This document shows positions 50,747 through 58,983 of a stretch of 64,000 bases of DNA, in pieces. The DNA comes from Lysinibacillus xylanilyticus. Its GTDB lineage: Bacteria > Bacillota > Bacilli > Bacillales_A > Planococcaceae. The stretch covers positions 87,002 to 151,001 of the forward strand of contig NZ_MDDN01000007.1 in assembly GCF_001708185.1 (NCBI RefSeq), in the 5' to 3' direction. Each line of letters begins with the position of its first letter. Position 1 is the stretch's first letter. A program made the position numbers and the translations under genes. A model generated the notes under the pieces. That model searched no databases. It was not told the DNA's origin and saw only the letters and a program-made list of their open reading frames with translations.

Positions 50747-51907
50747 TCATTTAACTGCCTCAACAAATATCTCCGTGAGCAAAGCACATCCCATACCATC
50801 CGGATTGTTGTTGTCTTTCCAATAAATCATTACATTTTTAGGAGGATTAGAAAGATCTAATTTTCTAATTACTTTTCTATTGTTTTCGTCTGGATAATAA
50901 AATAAATTTCTATCTTCTTTATGTGGTCTATTCACACCGTAGTGCTTTCTATTTCGATCGTTTACAATGTACGATCGGTCAAAGTTTGCATTTTTTAATG
51001 TTTTGCCTGATGCTTCTTTCACTATATTACTCACACATTTTTTAAAATCTTCATAATTGATGTCTTTTTCAAACGGTGAACTATCATAAAAGTCTTTTAT
51101 GTATTGAATGACTGGTTTTCCATAGTCTGATTTCTCTATTAAAAGATTTTTTTCTTCTTTATATGATTTAAAGCCTGAGTAAATGAAAGAGATAAATGAC
51201 TTAATGGTATGCTTCGTGTAATCATAAATCGGTTCAATCTTTCCAATGGCTTCTTCTTTAAGAATCTTACTGAGCAAATCAACTATAGTAATCTCCATGC
51301 TATCTAGTTCTTCCCCACCCCAAGTCAGATGATAACAAGGTACCGATAACCCTTCTTCTTCTATAGTAGATAATAATTCATTAAATTCATTTAAAGCTCT
51401 CTGACTTCCACTATGTGTTAAGAATATAAAGGAAACTAAAGGTTGTTCTTTCTGTAATGATGAAACTTTATAATAATTAACTAATCCAATGATTTCCTCA
51501 AAAAGCTGATTATCACCTTTTTGAATAGCTCCATCTTTAATTTTATTTTCCACACAAAACGAAAACTTTGGAAGACTATCAGAAAATGTTTGATCAAAAA
51601 GTTCAATTACAATATCTATATCCCTTGTTTTTTTTGCAATTTCACTCTCTGCACTTATGACCTTTACTTCAGCTTGCACTCTTACCTCATACTTCGAATT
51701 TCGAGATAAATCTCGAATCCGATTATTGTATATAAGCTCTTTATACTGCTCGTTATTTGCTAATACAATAGGTGCTAAAAAACTCTCAACAAACCTCGAT
51801 CCTAAACCATGATTTTCATTAGGGTCTAACAAATAAGCCAGAAACGAAGTTACATTAGGCTCATTGATAGAACCATCATTAGAAGATAAAACCTTAAAAA
51901 TATTCAT
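50747..51907 (-). CDS. PD-(D/E)XK nuclease-superfamily protein
   Basis: 386 aa. NVTSFLAYLLDPNENHGLGS then DIDIVIELFDQTF and SFCVENKIKDGAIQKGDNQL give the D...ExK pattern plus the helix Gln of the PD-(D/E)XK_4 group. Such proteins are common in prokaryotic defence islands. The ATG follows AGAGGGG. It is followed by no co-directional gene, while a 93-aa gene lies 28 nt upstream. A role in cutting foreign DNA is likely but unproven. Confidence 0.72.
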   Translation of the reverse strand: MNIFKVLSSNDGSINEPNVTSFLAYLLDPNENHGLGSRFVESFLAPIVLANNEQYKELIYNNRIRDLSRNSKYEVRVQAEVKVISAESEIAKKTRDIDIVIELFDQTFSDSLPKFSFCVENKIKDGAIQKGDNQLFEEIIGLVNYYKVSSLQKEQPLVSFIFLTHSGSQRALNEFNELLSTIEEEGLSVPCYHLTWGGEELDSMEITIVDLLSKILKEEAIGKIEPIYDYTKHTIKSFISFIYSGFKSYKEEKNLLIEKSDYGKPVIQYIKDFYDSSPFEKDINYEDFKKCVSNIVKEASGKTLKNANFDRSYIVNDRNRKHYGVNRPHKEDRNLFYYPDENNRKVIRKLDLSNPPKNVMIYWKDNNNPDGMGCALLTEIFVEAVK

Positions 51908-51935
51908 CCTTAAACCCCTCTAATTATTAAATTAC

Positions 51936-52217
51936 TTACTTTTTCAATTCGAAATTATATTTCTTGTTTATTTTAGTAGCAATTTTGTCTAAAAACTCAC
52001 TTACTGTCATTTTCTCAAATTCTCTTGTATACCATGCCAACTTAGCCCCTTTAGAAACACCATTATGATAAACCTCTAAAGGCATATAGCTCTTCGTAGC
52101 ATACGTATAATCAAATCTAATGAGTAGTACACTACCATCTTCACATTCTAATTTTACTTTATAATTTGGATTCTTGTATTCCGTTAGAAGCTTAACTCCT
52201 TTTATCTTTGCTAACAT
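51936..52217 (-). CDS. 93-aa hypothetical protein with a beta-rich core
   Basis: KLECEDGSVLLIRFDYTYAT and ATKINKKYNFELKK give a small alpha/beta protein, no family recognised. ATG follows ATCGGAGG. It is upstream of the PD-(D/E)XK gene with 28 nt between, suggesting co-transcription. Its role may be regulation or partner of the nuclease. Confidence 0.7.
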   Translation of the reverse strand: MLAKIKGVKLLTEYKNPNYKVKLECEDGSVLLIRFDYTYATKSYMPLEVYHNGVSKGAKLAWYTREFEKMTVSEFLDKIATKINKKYNFELKK

Positions 52218-52339
52218 GCCAAAGACCTCCGATATATTAATGGTTATGTATAAATTTATCCGTTAGAAGTACTCATCAAATCATCCAACACATTTCGTTT
52301 AATATAAGTTATGGTTGATTATACCATCTTAGAAAACAA

Positions 52340-52430
52340 ATTCAAAAGACACCTTTTGCTGCTGAAGCGATAATCCTTCCAATAGCCAGCGAAGCTTCTG
52401 TTGCGTTAAGTTACGTACCTCATTTTCATC
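52340..52430 (-). pseudogene. IS66 TnpB-like fragment
   Basis: The minus-strand frame reads ENEVRNLTQQKLRWLLEGLS, a pattern seen at the C-terminal end of IS66 accessory protein TnpB. Only about 30 codons remain. Confidence 0.5.
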
Positions 52431-52448
52431 TTTTATACACTTTATAAA

Positions 52449-52700
52449 TTAAAGCAAAATCACCACCATTTAACAGAAGATGCATTTATTCATTCAGATC
52501 AAGGATTCCATTATACGAATCCACAATTCCAGAAACTTGTGAAGAAAATGGGGCTAGGGCAATCGATGTCACGCTTAGGAAACTGTTGGGATAACGCCCC
52601 CAAGAATCCTTCCCCGGTCATTTTATAGATGCAACCAATATGAATTCCATCACCCCAATCTTGGAGAGCTCAAGCCTAAAAAACCCGCAGTATCTATTTA
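52449..52700 (+). pseudogene. IS3-family OrfB fragment
   Basis: The frame reads FIHSDQGFHYTNPQFQKLVK followed by KMGLGQSMSRLGNCWDNAP, the DDE catalytic core region of IS3 transposases (HSDQG and SMSRxGNCWDNA). The downstream glutamate part is frameshifted. Ends not found. Confidence 0.8.
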
Positions 52701-52729
52701 TAGATACTATGTGCTTTCAATAACCTTAT

Positions 52730-53122
52730 TTAGCTTTTCTCCTTTATAGCTATAAACTTCCGCTCCGCTTCTTCATAAACCTCCCTCATTTTTCTTCTTT
52801 CCTCAATAATCCGTTCACGTTCAATTAACAATTCATTACGCTGCTCATTGAAATAAATATCTGCACATCCTTTTGAACAAAAGCGACGACCAATAACGTT
52901 TGGATCTTTCCGTGTAATTGATACAATAAAGTATTCATCTGCTACATTACTTACTACTTTTTCGCCGCAATGACATATAAAGCTCCATGCTCTTTTCATA
53001 TCTTTATGGAAATACTTTTTCTTATATCCTACTTCCAACTCTTCTAGCTTCAACTCTATATCTGTTAAATCCGTCATTAAACTATAATCTAAACCCATCA
53101 TTAAACTATAATTTAAATCCAT
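52730..53122 (-). CDS. 130-aa protein with a C-x-C...C-x3-C zinc-ribbon-like motif
   Basis: The first 16 residues are a tandem duplication (NYSLMMGLDYSLM). SFICHCGEKVVSN and GRRFCSKGCADIYF form a candidate zinc site. The C-terminal 45 residues are a charged coiled-coil (LLIERERIIEERRKMREVYE). No family recognised. The ATG follows AAAAGGAG. It is divergent from an Xre regulator across a 24-bp perfect palindrome. Confidence 0.65.
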   Translation of the reverse strand: MDLNYSLMMGLDYSLMTDLTDIELKLEELEVGYKKKYFHKDMKRAWSFICHCGEKVVSNVADEYFIVSITRKDPNVIGRRFCSKGCADIYFNEQRNELLIERERIIEERRKMREVYEEAERKFIAIKEKS

Positions 53123-53186
53123 TTCAACACACTCCTTTTAAATTAATTAATATCATTTTAATACCGAAAGATAATATAAATCAATT

Positions 53187-53210
53187 AAAAATAACTTATA
53201 AGTTATTTTT
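53187..53210. promoter_or_regulatory. 24-bp perfect palindrome, probable operator
   Basis: Twelve bases, AAAAATAACTTA, are followed by their exact reverse complement. It lies 65 bp before the divergent Xre gene and 65 bp before the zinc-ribbon gene, as a shared operator would. Confidence 0.65.
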
Positions 53211-53274
53211 ATTATACTTTAATAGTATGTAATGTTTATTTTACCTCACATAGGATTAAAGTGGGGGGATATAA

Positions 53275-53625
53275 ATGGATTTAACAAAACGCGTAGGAAT
53301 GAACATCAGAGCAATTAGGAAGGCTCAAAAATTAACAATCGACGAACTAGCAGAGAAGTGTGATTTTCAAGCCCCGTATTTATCAGATGTTGAACGTGGA
53401 GAGAGAAATATTACGTTACAAACTTTAACTAAAATATTAGATGCCCTAAAGGTCGGTCCAGGTAGCGTACTTATACCTGAATTTAGCGGAAATGAAGACC
53501 CAGAAAATAATAAAGATGAGCTTTTAAAACTCTTAATGAACACGCTTGAAGATAAAAATGAAGACGATATTCGAATGATACTGAATATATCAATTGAAAT
53601 CTTCGCACGCTTGCAAAAAAATTAA
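53275..53625 (+). CDS. Xre-family helix-turn-helix regulator
   Basis: 116-aa DNA-binding protein. The N-terminal HTH (MNIRAIRKAQKLTIDELAEK, then CDFQAPYLSDVERGERNIT) is complete, and the C-terminal 45 residues are acidic and helical, probably for dimerisation. The ATG follows GTGGGGGG. It probably represses itself and the divergent zinc-ribbon gene through the palindrome between them. Terminated by its own hairpin. Confidence 0.9.
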   Translation: MDLTKRVGMNIRAIRKAQKLTIDELAEKCDFQAPYLSDVERGERNITLQTLTKILDALKVGPGSVLIPEFSGNEDPENNKDELLKLLMNTLEDKNEDDIRMILNISIEIFARLQKN

Positions 53626-53632
53626 AAAATTT

Positions 53633-53680
53633 AAAAGGAAGCTTGTAGCTTGTGTATTTTTTTACAAGCTTCCTTTTTAA
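53633..53680 (+). terminator. Terminator of the Xre gene
   Basis: AAAAGGAAGCTTGTA pairs with TACAAGCTTCCTTTT around a T-rich loop, then TAA. Confidence 0.88.
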
Positions 53681-53741
53681 CTAATAATCCCTTCTTTATA
53701 ATTCATTTTTTAATCTATAATATATCTAGGGAGGAATTGCC

Positions 53742-54068
53742 ATGAAAAAATTCCGTACGTATAATCAAGCAAAAAAGGATCTAAAAGTTTTTCAAGACTA
53801 CATCAGTTTAATTGAAAATTATCAACCCAAAAATTTTACTCAACGTGTCATACAAGAATATGCTTACCAGGGAAACATTAATCGTACTGCTGAAATTCTT
53901 AACCGTCGTGGCTATAAAACAGATGATCGTAGTATTGAACCGCAGGATATTTCAACGATAATTAAAAGTAAACCTGCTCCAGAGGATTTACTTCATAAAG
54001 AAATACGTAGACTGTACCTCAAAAAAACTAAAAACAATCAAGGTTCTGTTTTTAAAATATATCGATAA
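53742..54068 (+). CDS. 108-aa basic hypothetical protein
   Basis: Basic and helical; a region FTQRVIQEYAYQGNINRTAE then ILNRRGYKTDDRSIEPQDIS could be a winged or HTH-like motif, so it might bind DNA. The ATG follows AGGGAGG. It is separate from the Xre gene by a terminator. No family recognised. Confidence 0.65.
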   Translation: MKKFRTYNQAKKDLKVFQDYISLIENYQPKNFTQRVIQEYAYQGNINRTAEILNRRGYKTDDRSIEPQDISTIIKSKPAPEDLLHKEIRRLYLKKTKNNQGSVFKIYR

Positions 54069-54745
54069 TTCTTCTACTGTCTATTACCTAAATGTAACTT
54101 TTCCTATTATGTTATATCACTTTTGAAACAAAGGTTATGCCTTAATTTTTCTTCACTTTTATTAATACTTTAATTCATCAAAAAATTGAAACCTTCCGCA
54201 CACTTATTATTGTTAATTTTATTTTTAGAATATATGTATATGTACGGATTCCTGATCACTATTCAATACAACACCTTTTCTATACGAATAACTTTGATTT
54301 TTGCTGGATATGACTCCAAAATTTCAGAATACCAAATCCTCACTTTACCTCCACTTTTAATCCCTTTCATAGTCAGTTTCAATTCATTATTTAAAATTGA
54401 AACAGATTCAAAATTTTTTAGTACATGAGATTTTCGCTAGAGAAACTCTCTATATCTGATTGTTGAACGTGCTTTCCCCTATAAACCATAAAACAACAAG
54501 AAAAAATTATAATAAGACCATGTCAAATAGTTATTTGCAAAGTCTCGAATTTACTTTTTGTAATACCAATACATTTGATTGAATGGTGTAGCTACTTATG
54601 AAAAATATCCCCTGTGAAACCACAAGGGATACTCCATACCATACAAATATCATTCCCTCCTTTCAAAATGAGATATGATATTTGTTGTTCTTAAATGTTA
54701 CTTACTTTAAAGGATAACTGTCGTACAATACAACTCTCAAATAAA
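54069..54745. other. Intergenic, no gene seen
   Basis: About 680 bp of AT-rich sequence. An 80-codon plus-strand frame at 54186 has no ribosome binding site or family features. A hairpin-like CCCTTGTGGTTTCACAGGGG (minus strand) is near 54610. Confidence 0.4.
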
Positions 54746-54793
54746 AAAAGCTCCAAGAAACCCTATTAAAATAGGTCTCTTCAAGCTTTTTCT
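54746..54793 (-). terminator. Hairpin/terminator beside the guaA vestige
   Basis: On the minus strand AAAGCTTGAAGAGACC pairs with GGTTTCTTGGAGCTTT, with a few mismatches, then TTTTATT. It follows a vestigial guaA 3' end by 14 nt, in the position of a guaA terminator. Confidence 0.7.
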
Positions 54794-54806
54794 AGTTGCT
54801 ATTTAA

Positions 54807-54860
54807 TTATACCCACTCAATCGTAGCTACTTGCTTACTCGTAATATCATACAGTACGCT
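54807..54860 (-). pseudogene. Vestige of the guaA 3' end (short)
   Basis: The minus strand encodes LYDITSKQVATIEWV then TAA, matching the conserved GMP synthase C-terminus [14 protein letters not shown]. Only about 17 codons remain. The core GTAATATCATACAG (plus strand) is shared with 55672-55914. Confidence 0.75.
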
Positions 54861-54862
54861 CA

Positions 54863-55161
54863 CCAACCATTGATACATAAAGGTTTTACGCTATTCATCA
54901 AAACAGAAAATCCCGTTCAATTCATGTAATTCTTGTCCTCAATTGTGCTGGTGGCCTCTGTTTTACAACGTTATTATTTTTAATAATGGATATGTCGTTT
55001 CGTTTTCAAAGTCAATTAGTGAGGAATGGATATCTGAAGACGAGTTTTTTGTCACCGAATCTGAAATTTAGGAGAATAATAAACTCTATCATCAATTGAA
55101 AAAAGAACTTCGAATAAGAAAAACATAGGGAGATTTTAGTCTTCCTATGTTTTCATTTATA
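54863..55161. other. Decayed stretch between guaA vestiges
   Basis: No intact gene. A plus-strand relic reads YVVSFSKSISEEWISEDEFF with a TAG soon after. It is the end of a lost gene. No family recognised. Confidence 0.4.
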
Positions 55162-55311
55162 CTATTTATCTGTTTGTTTTTGCTTTTTTTTCAAATACTC
55201 CGCACGTATTTTTTCAAGTTGCTGCTTTTTATCAAATTTGGCAGGTTTGTGTTTTTCATGATACTTTGCCACTGCCACTTGACCTTTAGTATCCAATTGA
55301 TATTTCCCCAC
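55162..55311 (-). CDS. 49-aa basic hypothetical protein
   Basis: GTG start at 55311, 6 nt after AGGTG. The peptide MGKYQLDTKGQVAVAKYHEK is followed by a Lys-rich helix (FDKKQQLEKIRAEYLKKKQK). It lies between two guaA vestiges. It could bind nucleic acid; function unknown. Confidence 0.55.
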   Translation of the reverse strand: MGKYQLDTKGQVAVAKYHEKHKPAKFDKKQQLEKIRAEYLKKKQKQTDK

Positions 55312-55671
55312 TTTGTTCACCTACTTTTCTTGTCTTTAAAGAGAATCTATTCAACAAAAATATAATATACCTTATTTTACTGAAGTATACCTTTTTACTT
55401 TATTAGTGTACTACCTAACCTTGCAAATATCAGTAAAAACTTAGTAAAATAATTCATAGCTAAATGGTATTCATTATACTTATCTTCACGACCTTAAATT
55501 TACTGATTCATTTAAAAGTCATCAATCAAGTCGCTAATTTTAACTAAAAGAGAGTTCAATTTTGAAAAATAAATAGTTGTACGTTAATCATTGATTTAGT
55601 TCTTAACAAACTACTTTAGACATTGATATGATTGCGTTTATAACCTGTTTAGCTTATATTACTGAACAGTC
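55312..55671. other. Intergenic, no gene seen
   Basis: About 360 bp, AT-rich, no credible frame, repeat or motif recognised. Confidence 0.35.
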
Positions 55672-55914
55672 CTATTCCCACTCAATAGTCGCAGGTGGCT
55701 TAGATGTAATATCATACAGCAAGCGGTTAACGTGTTTCACTTCGTTTACTAGACGTACAGACACTTTCTCTAATACATCCCAAGGAATGCGTGCTCAGTC
55801 GGAAGTCATACCATCGATAGATGTTACCGCACGGATACCGATTGCATAGTCATACGTACGTGCATGGCCCATTACACAAACTGAATGGATGCAAGGTAAT
55901 ACCGTGAAGTATTA
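55672..55914 (-). pseudogene. guaA (GMP synthase) 3' fragment
   Basis: The minus strand encodes the last about 80 residues of GMP synthase: [34 protein letters not shown], a TGA in place of the conserved Trp, [20 protein letters not shown] and [16 protein letters not shown]. Several invariant positions have changed, so it is not functional. guaA 3' ends are common integration sites for mobile islands, so this probably marks an attachment site. Confidence 0.9.
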
Positions 55915-56056
55915 CCTGATGTCACTGCAATAAAATTTATATGTAAGTTAAACTTCTATTTAAATACAACTTCTAAATAGTAGCACGTTTCCATAAAAAA
56001 TACAGATATTAATAAGGAAACTACTTCATTACGTGTCAACCTTTCATTAGACACAC

Positions 56057-56079
56057 AAAAAGCACTCTTTTCGAGTACT
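56057..56079 (-). terminator. Terminator of the coiled-coil gene
   Basis: AGTACTC pairs with GAGTGCT around GAAAA, followed on the minus strand by TTTTTG. Confidence 0.7.
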
Positions 56080-56090
56080 GTGCCTGTGCC

Positions 56091-56480
56091 TTACTGCTGT
56101 TTTCGTAAGGAATGAAGTTGCATATCCATTTCCTGCGATTTGTGTGTAAGATACCTTACAGATTCATGCAGTTCTTTGTGTGATACTTGTTCCATCTTTA
56201 AAGAAAGTATTTCTTGCTTCATGTCCATTAAAGTGATCTTAAAGAAATCTTGTGTTCTTTGAACCGCATTTTCAGATTCTCGTTGTGTTCTTACTTGTGA
56301 CTGTATAGCTTTTTCAGTTTTTTCAAATTGTTGTTCAATGCCATTATGTTTGTTTTCGACTGATTCAAGGCGTTCTTCTACTTTATCAAGACGCTGTTTC
56401 ATTTTGTCAAAGCGTTTTTTCATTTCAGTTTTCATTTCTTGTAGCATTTCCATAATTTCATTTGCCATGTTGTTATCCAT
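56091..56480 (-). CDS. Coiled-coil protein
   Basis: 129 aa, almost entirely helical with heptads (EMLQEMKTEMKKRFDKMKQR and LDKVEERLESVENKHNGIEQ). No membrane segment or signal. The ATG at 56480 follows TTAGGAG. It is 12 nt downstream of a 43-aa gene. Proteins of this type are frequent in Bacillales; function unknown. Confidence 0.8.
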   Translation of the reverse strand: MDNNMANEIMEMLQEMKTEMKKRFDKMKQRLDKVEERLESVENKHNGIEQQFEKTEKAIQSQVRTQRESENAVQRTQDFFKITLMDMKQEILSLKMEQVSHKELHESVRYLTHKSQEMDMQLHSLRKQQ

Positions 56481-56491
56481 TTTGACCACTC

Positions 56492-56623
56492 CTAACATTC
56501 ATTCTTCCATTTCAAATCTATGCCTAAAAAGTCTAATGCACATACTTTTTCCACATATTCTTGATTTTGCAGTACTAATAATCCAATAATCTCTTTTAAT
56601 GCTTCACGTTCCCAGTTCATCAT
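56492..56623 (-). CDS. 43-aa hypothetical protein
   Basis: MMNWEREALKEIIGLLVLQN then EYVEKVCALDFLGIDLKWKN: an amphipathic helical peptide. The ATG at 56623 follows AAAAGGAG. It is 12 nt ahead of the coiled-coil gene, so the two form an operon. No family recognised. Confidence 0.65.
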   Translation of the reverse strand: MMNWEREALKEIIGLLVLQNQEYVEKVCALDFLGIDLKWKNEC

Positions 56624-56993
56624 TTACTTTCTCCTTTTTAAGTTAAAAACATATATATCTACACCTTAATTTATTTCTTTATTGAAAGTAAAATCTTATT
56701 TTTTTAGCATTACGATATATCGTAAAACGATTGTACTTGAGACTAATCGACTGCACAACTTTGTCACAATTATAAATTCACTTCGTAAAAATGCACATTT
56801 TCAGTAAAATAACTCTTTACAGTTTTAAACAATTCCCCTCACCATGAAGCCTAAGTTGAAGTCAACAGGTGTGCTAAAAATGACTTCTTACATCATTGAA
56901 ACTAAAAATAGAATCAATGATATAGACAGACATTCGCTGATACATCATAAATCCGTCATTTGAGGTATCCAGTTGTACCCCCTTGTTTAAATG
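56624..56993. other. Intergenic with 16-bp palindrome
   Basis: No gene seen. TTACGATATATCGTAA at 56710-56725 is a perfect palindrome 87 bp upstream of the 43-aa gene and could be an operator for that operon. AT-rich elsewhere. Confidence 0.5.
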
Positions 56994-57608
56994 TTACCCT
57001 CTCGAATCAATACACATAGTTTCTACTTCTGCCCCCGAAATCTCTTGTAATCCGTCTACACACTTCTTGTATGTATCGTAAATGCTTATCCTACTGGTAT
57101 GAGGAACTCGGCAACAATGCCTTTCTTTCAACTCGCAAAGCGTATGAATGCGTATGCCAGATCGAAACATTAGCAAAATCGTGGTTACGCCCCTAAATCC
57201 AATGAAGGTCGAATTATCTATGAAGTGAACCAGTTTAAGAATACCACTCTCTTAAGCTACTGCCTTTATCTCTGTATCTACCTTAATTTGAATCTTCAGC
57301 CAGAACTTATCTTTCAACCAATCATTGAAATAGAGTTTCCCTAACACGGCTTTAATAGTCTTTAAACGTATTTTCTTCGTTTGCTGTGAAACATCTAGAC
57401 CTTCTAAGTAGCTATAAATTGTATCAATCGTAATTTCTTCTACATAGTAAATATTGTTGGTATTACAAAAACCACGAAAAATATAATTATAGCTATCAAT
57501 AGTACGAGGTCTATTGCCAGCGATGTTCATTTGCTTAAATACAATTTCTAATGCGTAATCAATCAGTATCCACTTCACTTTAGGATTGATATGCCGCGCT
57601 TCCCTCAT
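56994..57608 (-). pseudogene. Tyrosine recombinase/integrase, broken
   Basis: The N-terminal core-binding domain (57252-57608: RTIDSYNYIFRGFCNTNNIY and TKKIRLKTIKAVLGKLYFND) is followed, after a stop, by the start of the catalytic domain (ILLMFRSGIRIHTLCELKER, near 57150) in another segment. The catalytic RxxH/Y part is missing. It is a remnant of the integrase of a mobile element. Confidence 0.75.
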
Positions 57609-57829
57609 TGAAAAAACACCATGCTTCCTGCTTTTGTCCAAACAAAAAAACCTCCTATTCATCGTGTGAATTAGAAGGTTTATAAACGCAAGTATTCAAT
57701 TAAATGTACCCTAAAAACGAAAAAAGCTAGGGAGTCTTTTTGAAAGTTTAACACCTTCATCAAGTTACCCTAACTCTTATAAACGTTGATATAGCATGTG
57801 ATTTTAAGAATATCTTCGCCAATTTCTTA
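57609..57829. other. Intergenic between integrase remnant and intron-like fragment
   Basis: No gene seen. It contains a possible hairpin AAAGCTAGGGAG near 57724. AT-rich. Confidence 0.35.
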
Positions 57830-57910
57830 ACCCCTTGCTCTTGGCTAACCTTTTCTCCTGACTTTTGGGCTCGGGACTTACACCCTATAGTTCATGCGCA
57901 TACCACAAGT
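57830..57910 (-). mobile_element. Group II intron-like domain I fragment
   Basis: The minus strand carries AACTATAGGGTGTAAGTCCC, GAGCC and GTTAGCCAAGAGCAAGGG, a pattern seen in domain I of bacterial group II introns. No reverse transcriptase or domain V was found. It sits just beyond the restriction-modification genes. The call rests on remembered consensus only. Confidence 0.4.
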
Positions 57911-57957
57911 GCATTAACACCCGCCACCATCAAGACAGCAGGTCAACATTCCAATTA

Positions 57958-58983
57958 TTAAATTGTTAACTGTATTGCAATCAAATCAGCTTCAGCGCTC
58001 ACAATCATGGAACGCATGTATTCATCCATGTATGTCCAATCAGGATCACCATCAGTCGTAACGGGAAGTTTGATTGTATCTGCAATCATATCTTCCCGCT
58101 TCCATTTATCCACGTAATTGTATCTTGCACTAACTGCTTTAATTAACGGCGCAATAAACAAAGCAATTTCACGTGTCATCTGAAATTTCGGATACAATAC
58201 GTTCACATCATCCGATGCCAGAAACGGTTCATCTTGATAAAATGTCTCACCAACGCTACCATTGTAACAAACAGTGAGTGTGTTCTTCGGATGTATATTC
58301 TCAGTGTTGCCAACTTGTGCAGTACATCCATTATTCATTGCCGATGAACCTATGAAACGGGTATCTCCCGGCTTCATATTAGCTTTGGTAAGACGTGTTC
58401 CCTTGACAACATTAAAAATATCACCAATTGGAAATCCCTTCCATACAGAGACATCCACCTCATGTTTTTCGCCATCTGCTCGGTTCAAAATCTCAAGATT
58501 TACCTCACATGCTTGCATGATCTCAGACATATATTGATCCATATACGCCCAGTCAGGCTCATCGTCGGCAGCTGGAAGTTTAATTCGTTCTTCTTTCAAC
58601 AAATCTGGAAACAAACCAAAATTATACGGATACTTATGAGTTACAGTTTGCAAACATGATGCAAGAAATATGCAAGTCATCGAACTGTATTCACGCGTAT
58701 CAATGTAGTAAATATCACGTCCGGACAAAAATGGCTCAGTCTGGTAGAAAAACGTCGCATTTTCAGCGCCCCATGTAATAACTCCAGCAGGACTCGGTTC
58801 TACACCATCTACAGTGTGAACACGGCATTTGATACCATTATTAAACTTCGTTCGTACGACATATGGAACACCTTCATCTGATTCAACAACTTGTCGAGTA
58901 TGTAAAACTGCTGGCTTGACAAGGTTTGGGAACAGCTCACCAACAATGAACTCTTTCCATTCGCTCACATCAATCTTCGCCAT
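57958..58983 (-). CDS. Restriction-modification specificity subunit (BcgI B-like)
   Basis: 341-aa S subunit with two tandem TRD halves: VSEWKEFIVGELFPNLVKPA (first) and VSVWKGFPIGDIFNVVKGTR (second), each ending in a helix (DWAYMDQYMSEIM, DWTYMDEYMRSMI). It reads DNA sequence for the methylase-nuclease subunit. The ATG at 58983 overlaps the M gene by 14 nt, so it is coupled. Length fits the B subunit of BcgI-type systems. Target sequence cannot be predicted. Confidence 0.85.
   Translation of the reverse strand: MAKIDVSEWKEFIVGELFPNLVKPAVLHTRQVVESDEGVPYVVRTKFNNGIKCRVHTVDGVEPSPAGVITWGAENATFFYQTEPFLSGRDIYYIDTREYSSMTCIFLASCLQTVTHKYPYNFGLFPDLLKEERIKLPAADDEPDWAYMDQYMSEIMQACEVNLEILNRADGEKHEVDVSVWKGFPIGDIFNVVKGTRLTKANMKPGDTRFIGSSAMNNGCTAQVGNTENIHPKNTLTVCYNGSVGETFYQDEPFLASDDVNVLYPKFQMTREIALFIAPLIKAVSARYNYVDKWKREDMIADTIKLPVTTDGDPDWTYMDEYMRSMIVSAEADLIAIQLTI

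Noticed and set aside
54186..54428. 80-codon plus-strand hydrophobic frame
   Set aside because: No ribosome binding site and no family resemblance; AT-rich sequence produces such frames by chance.
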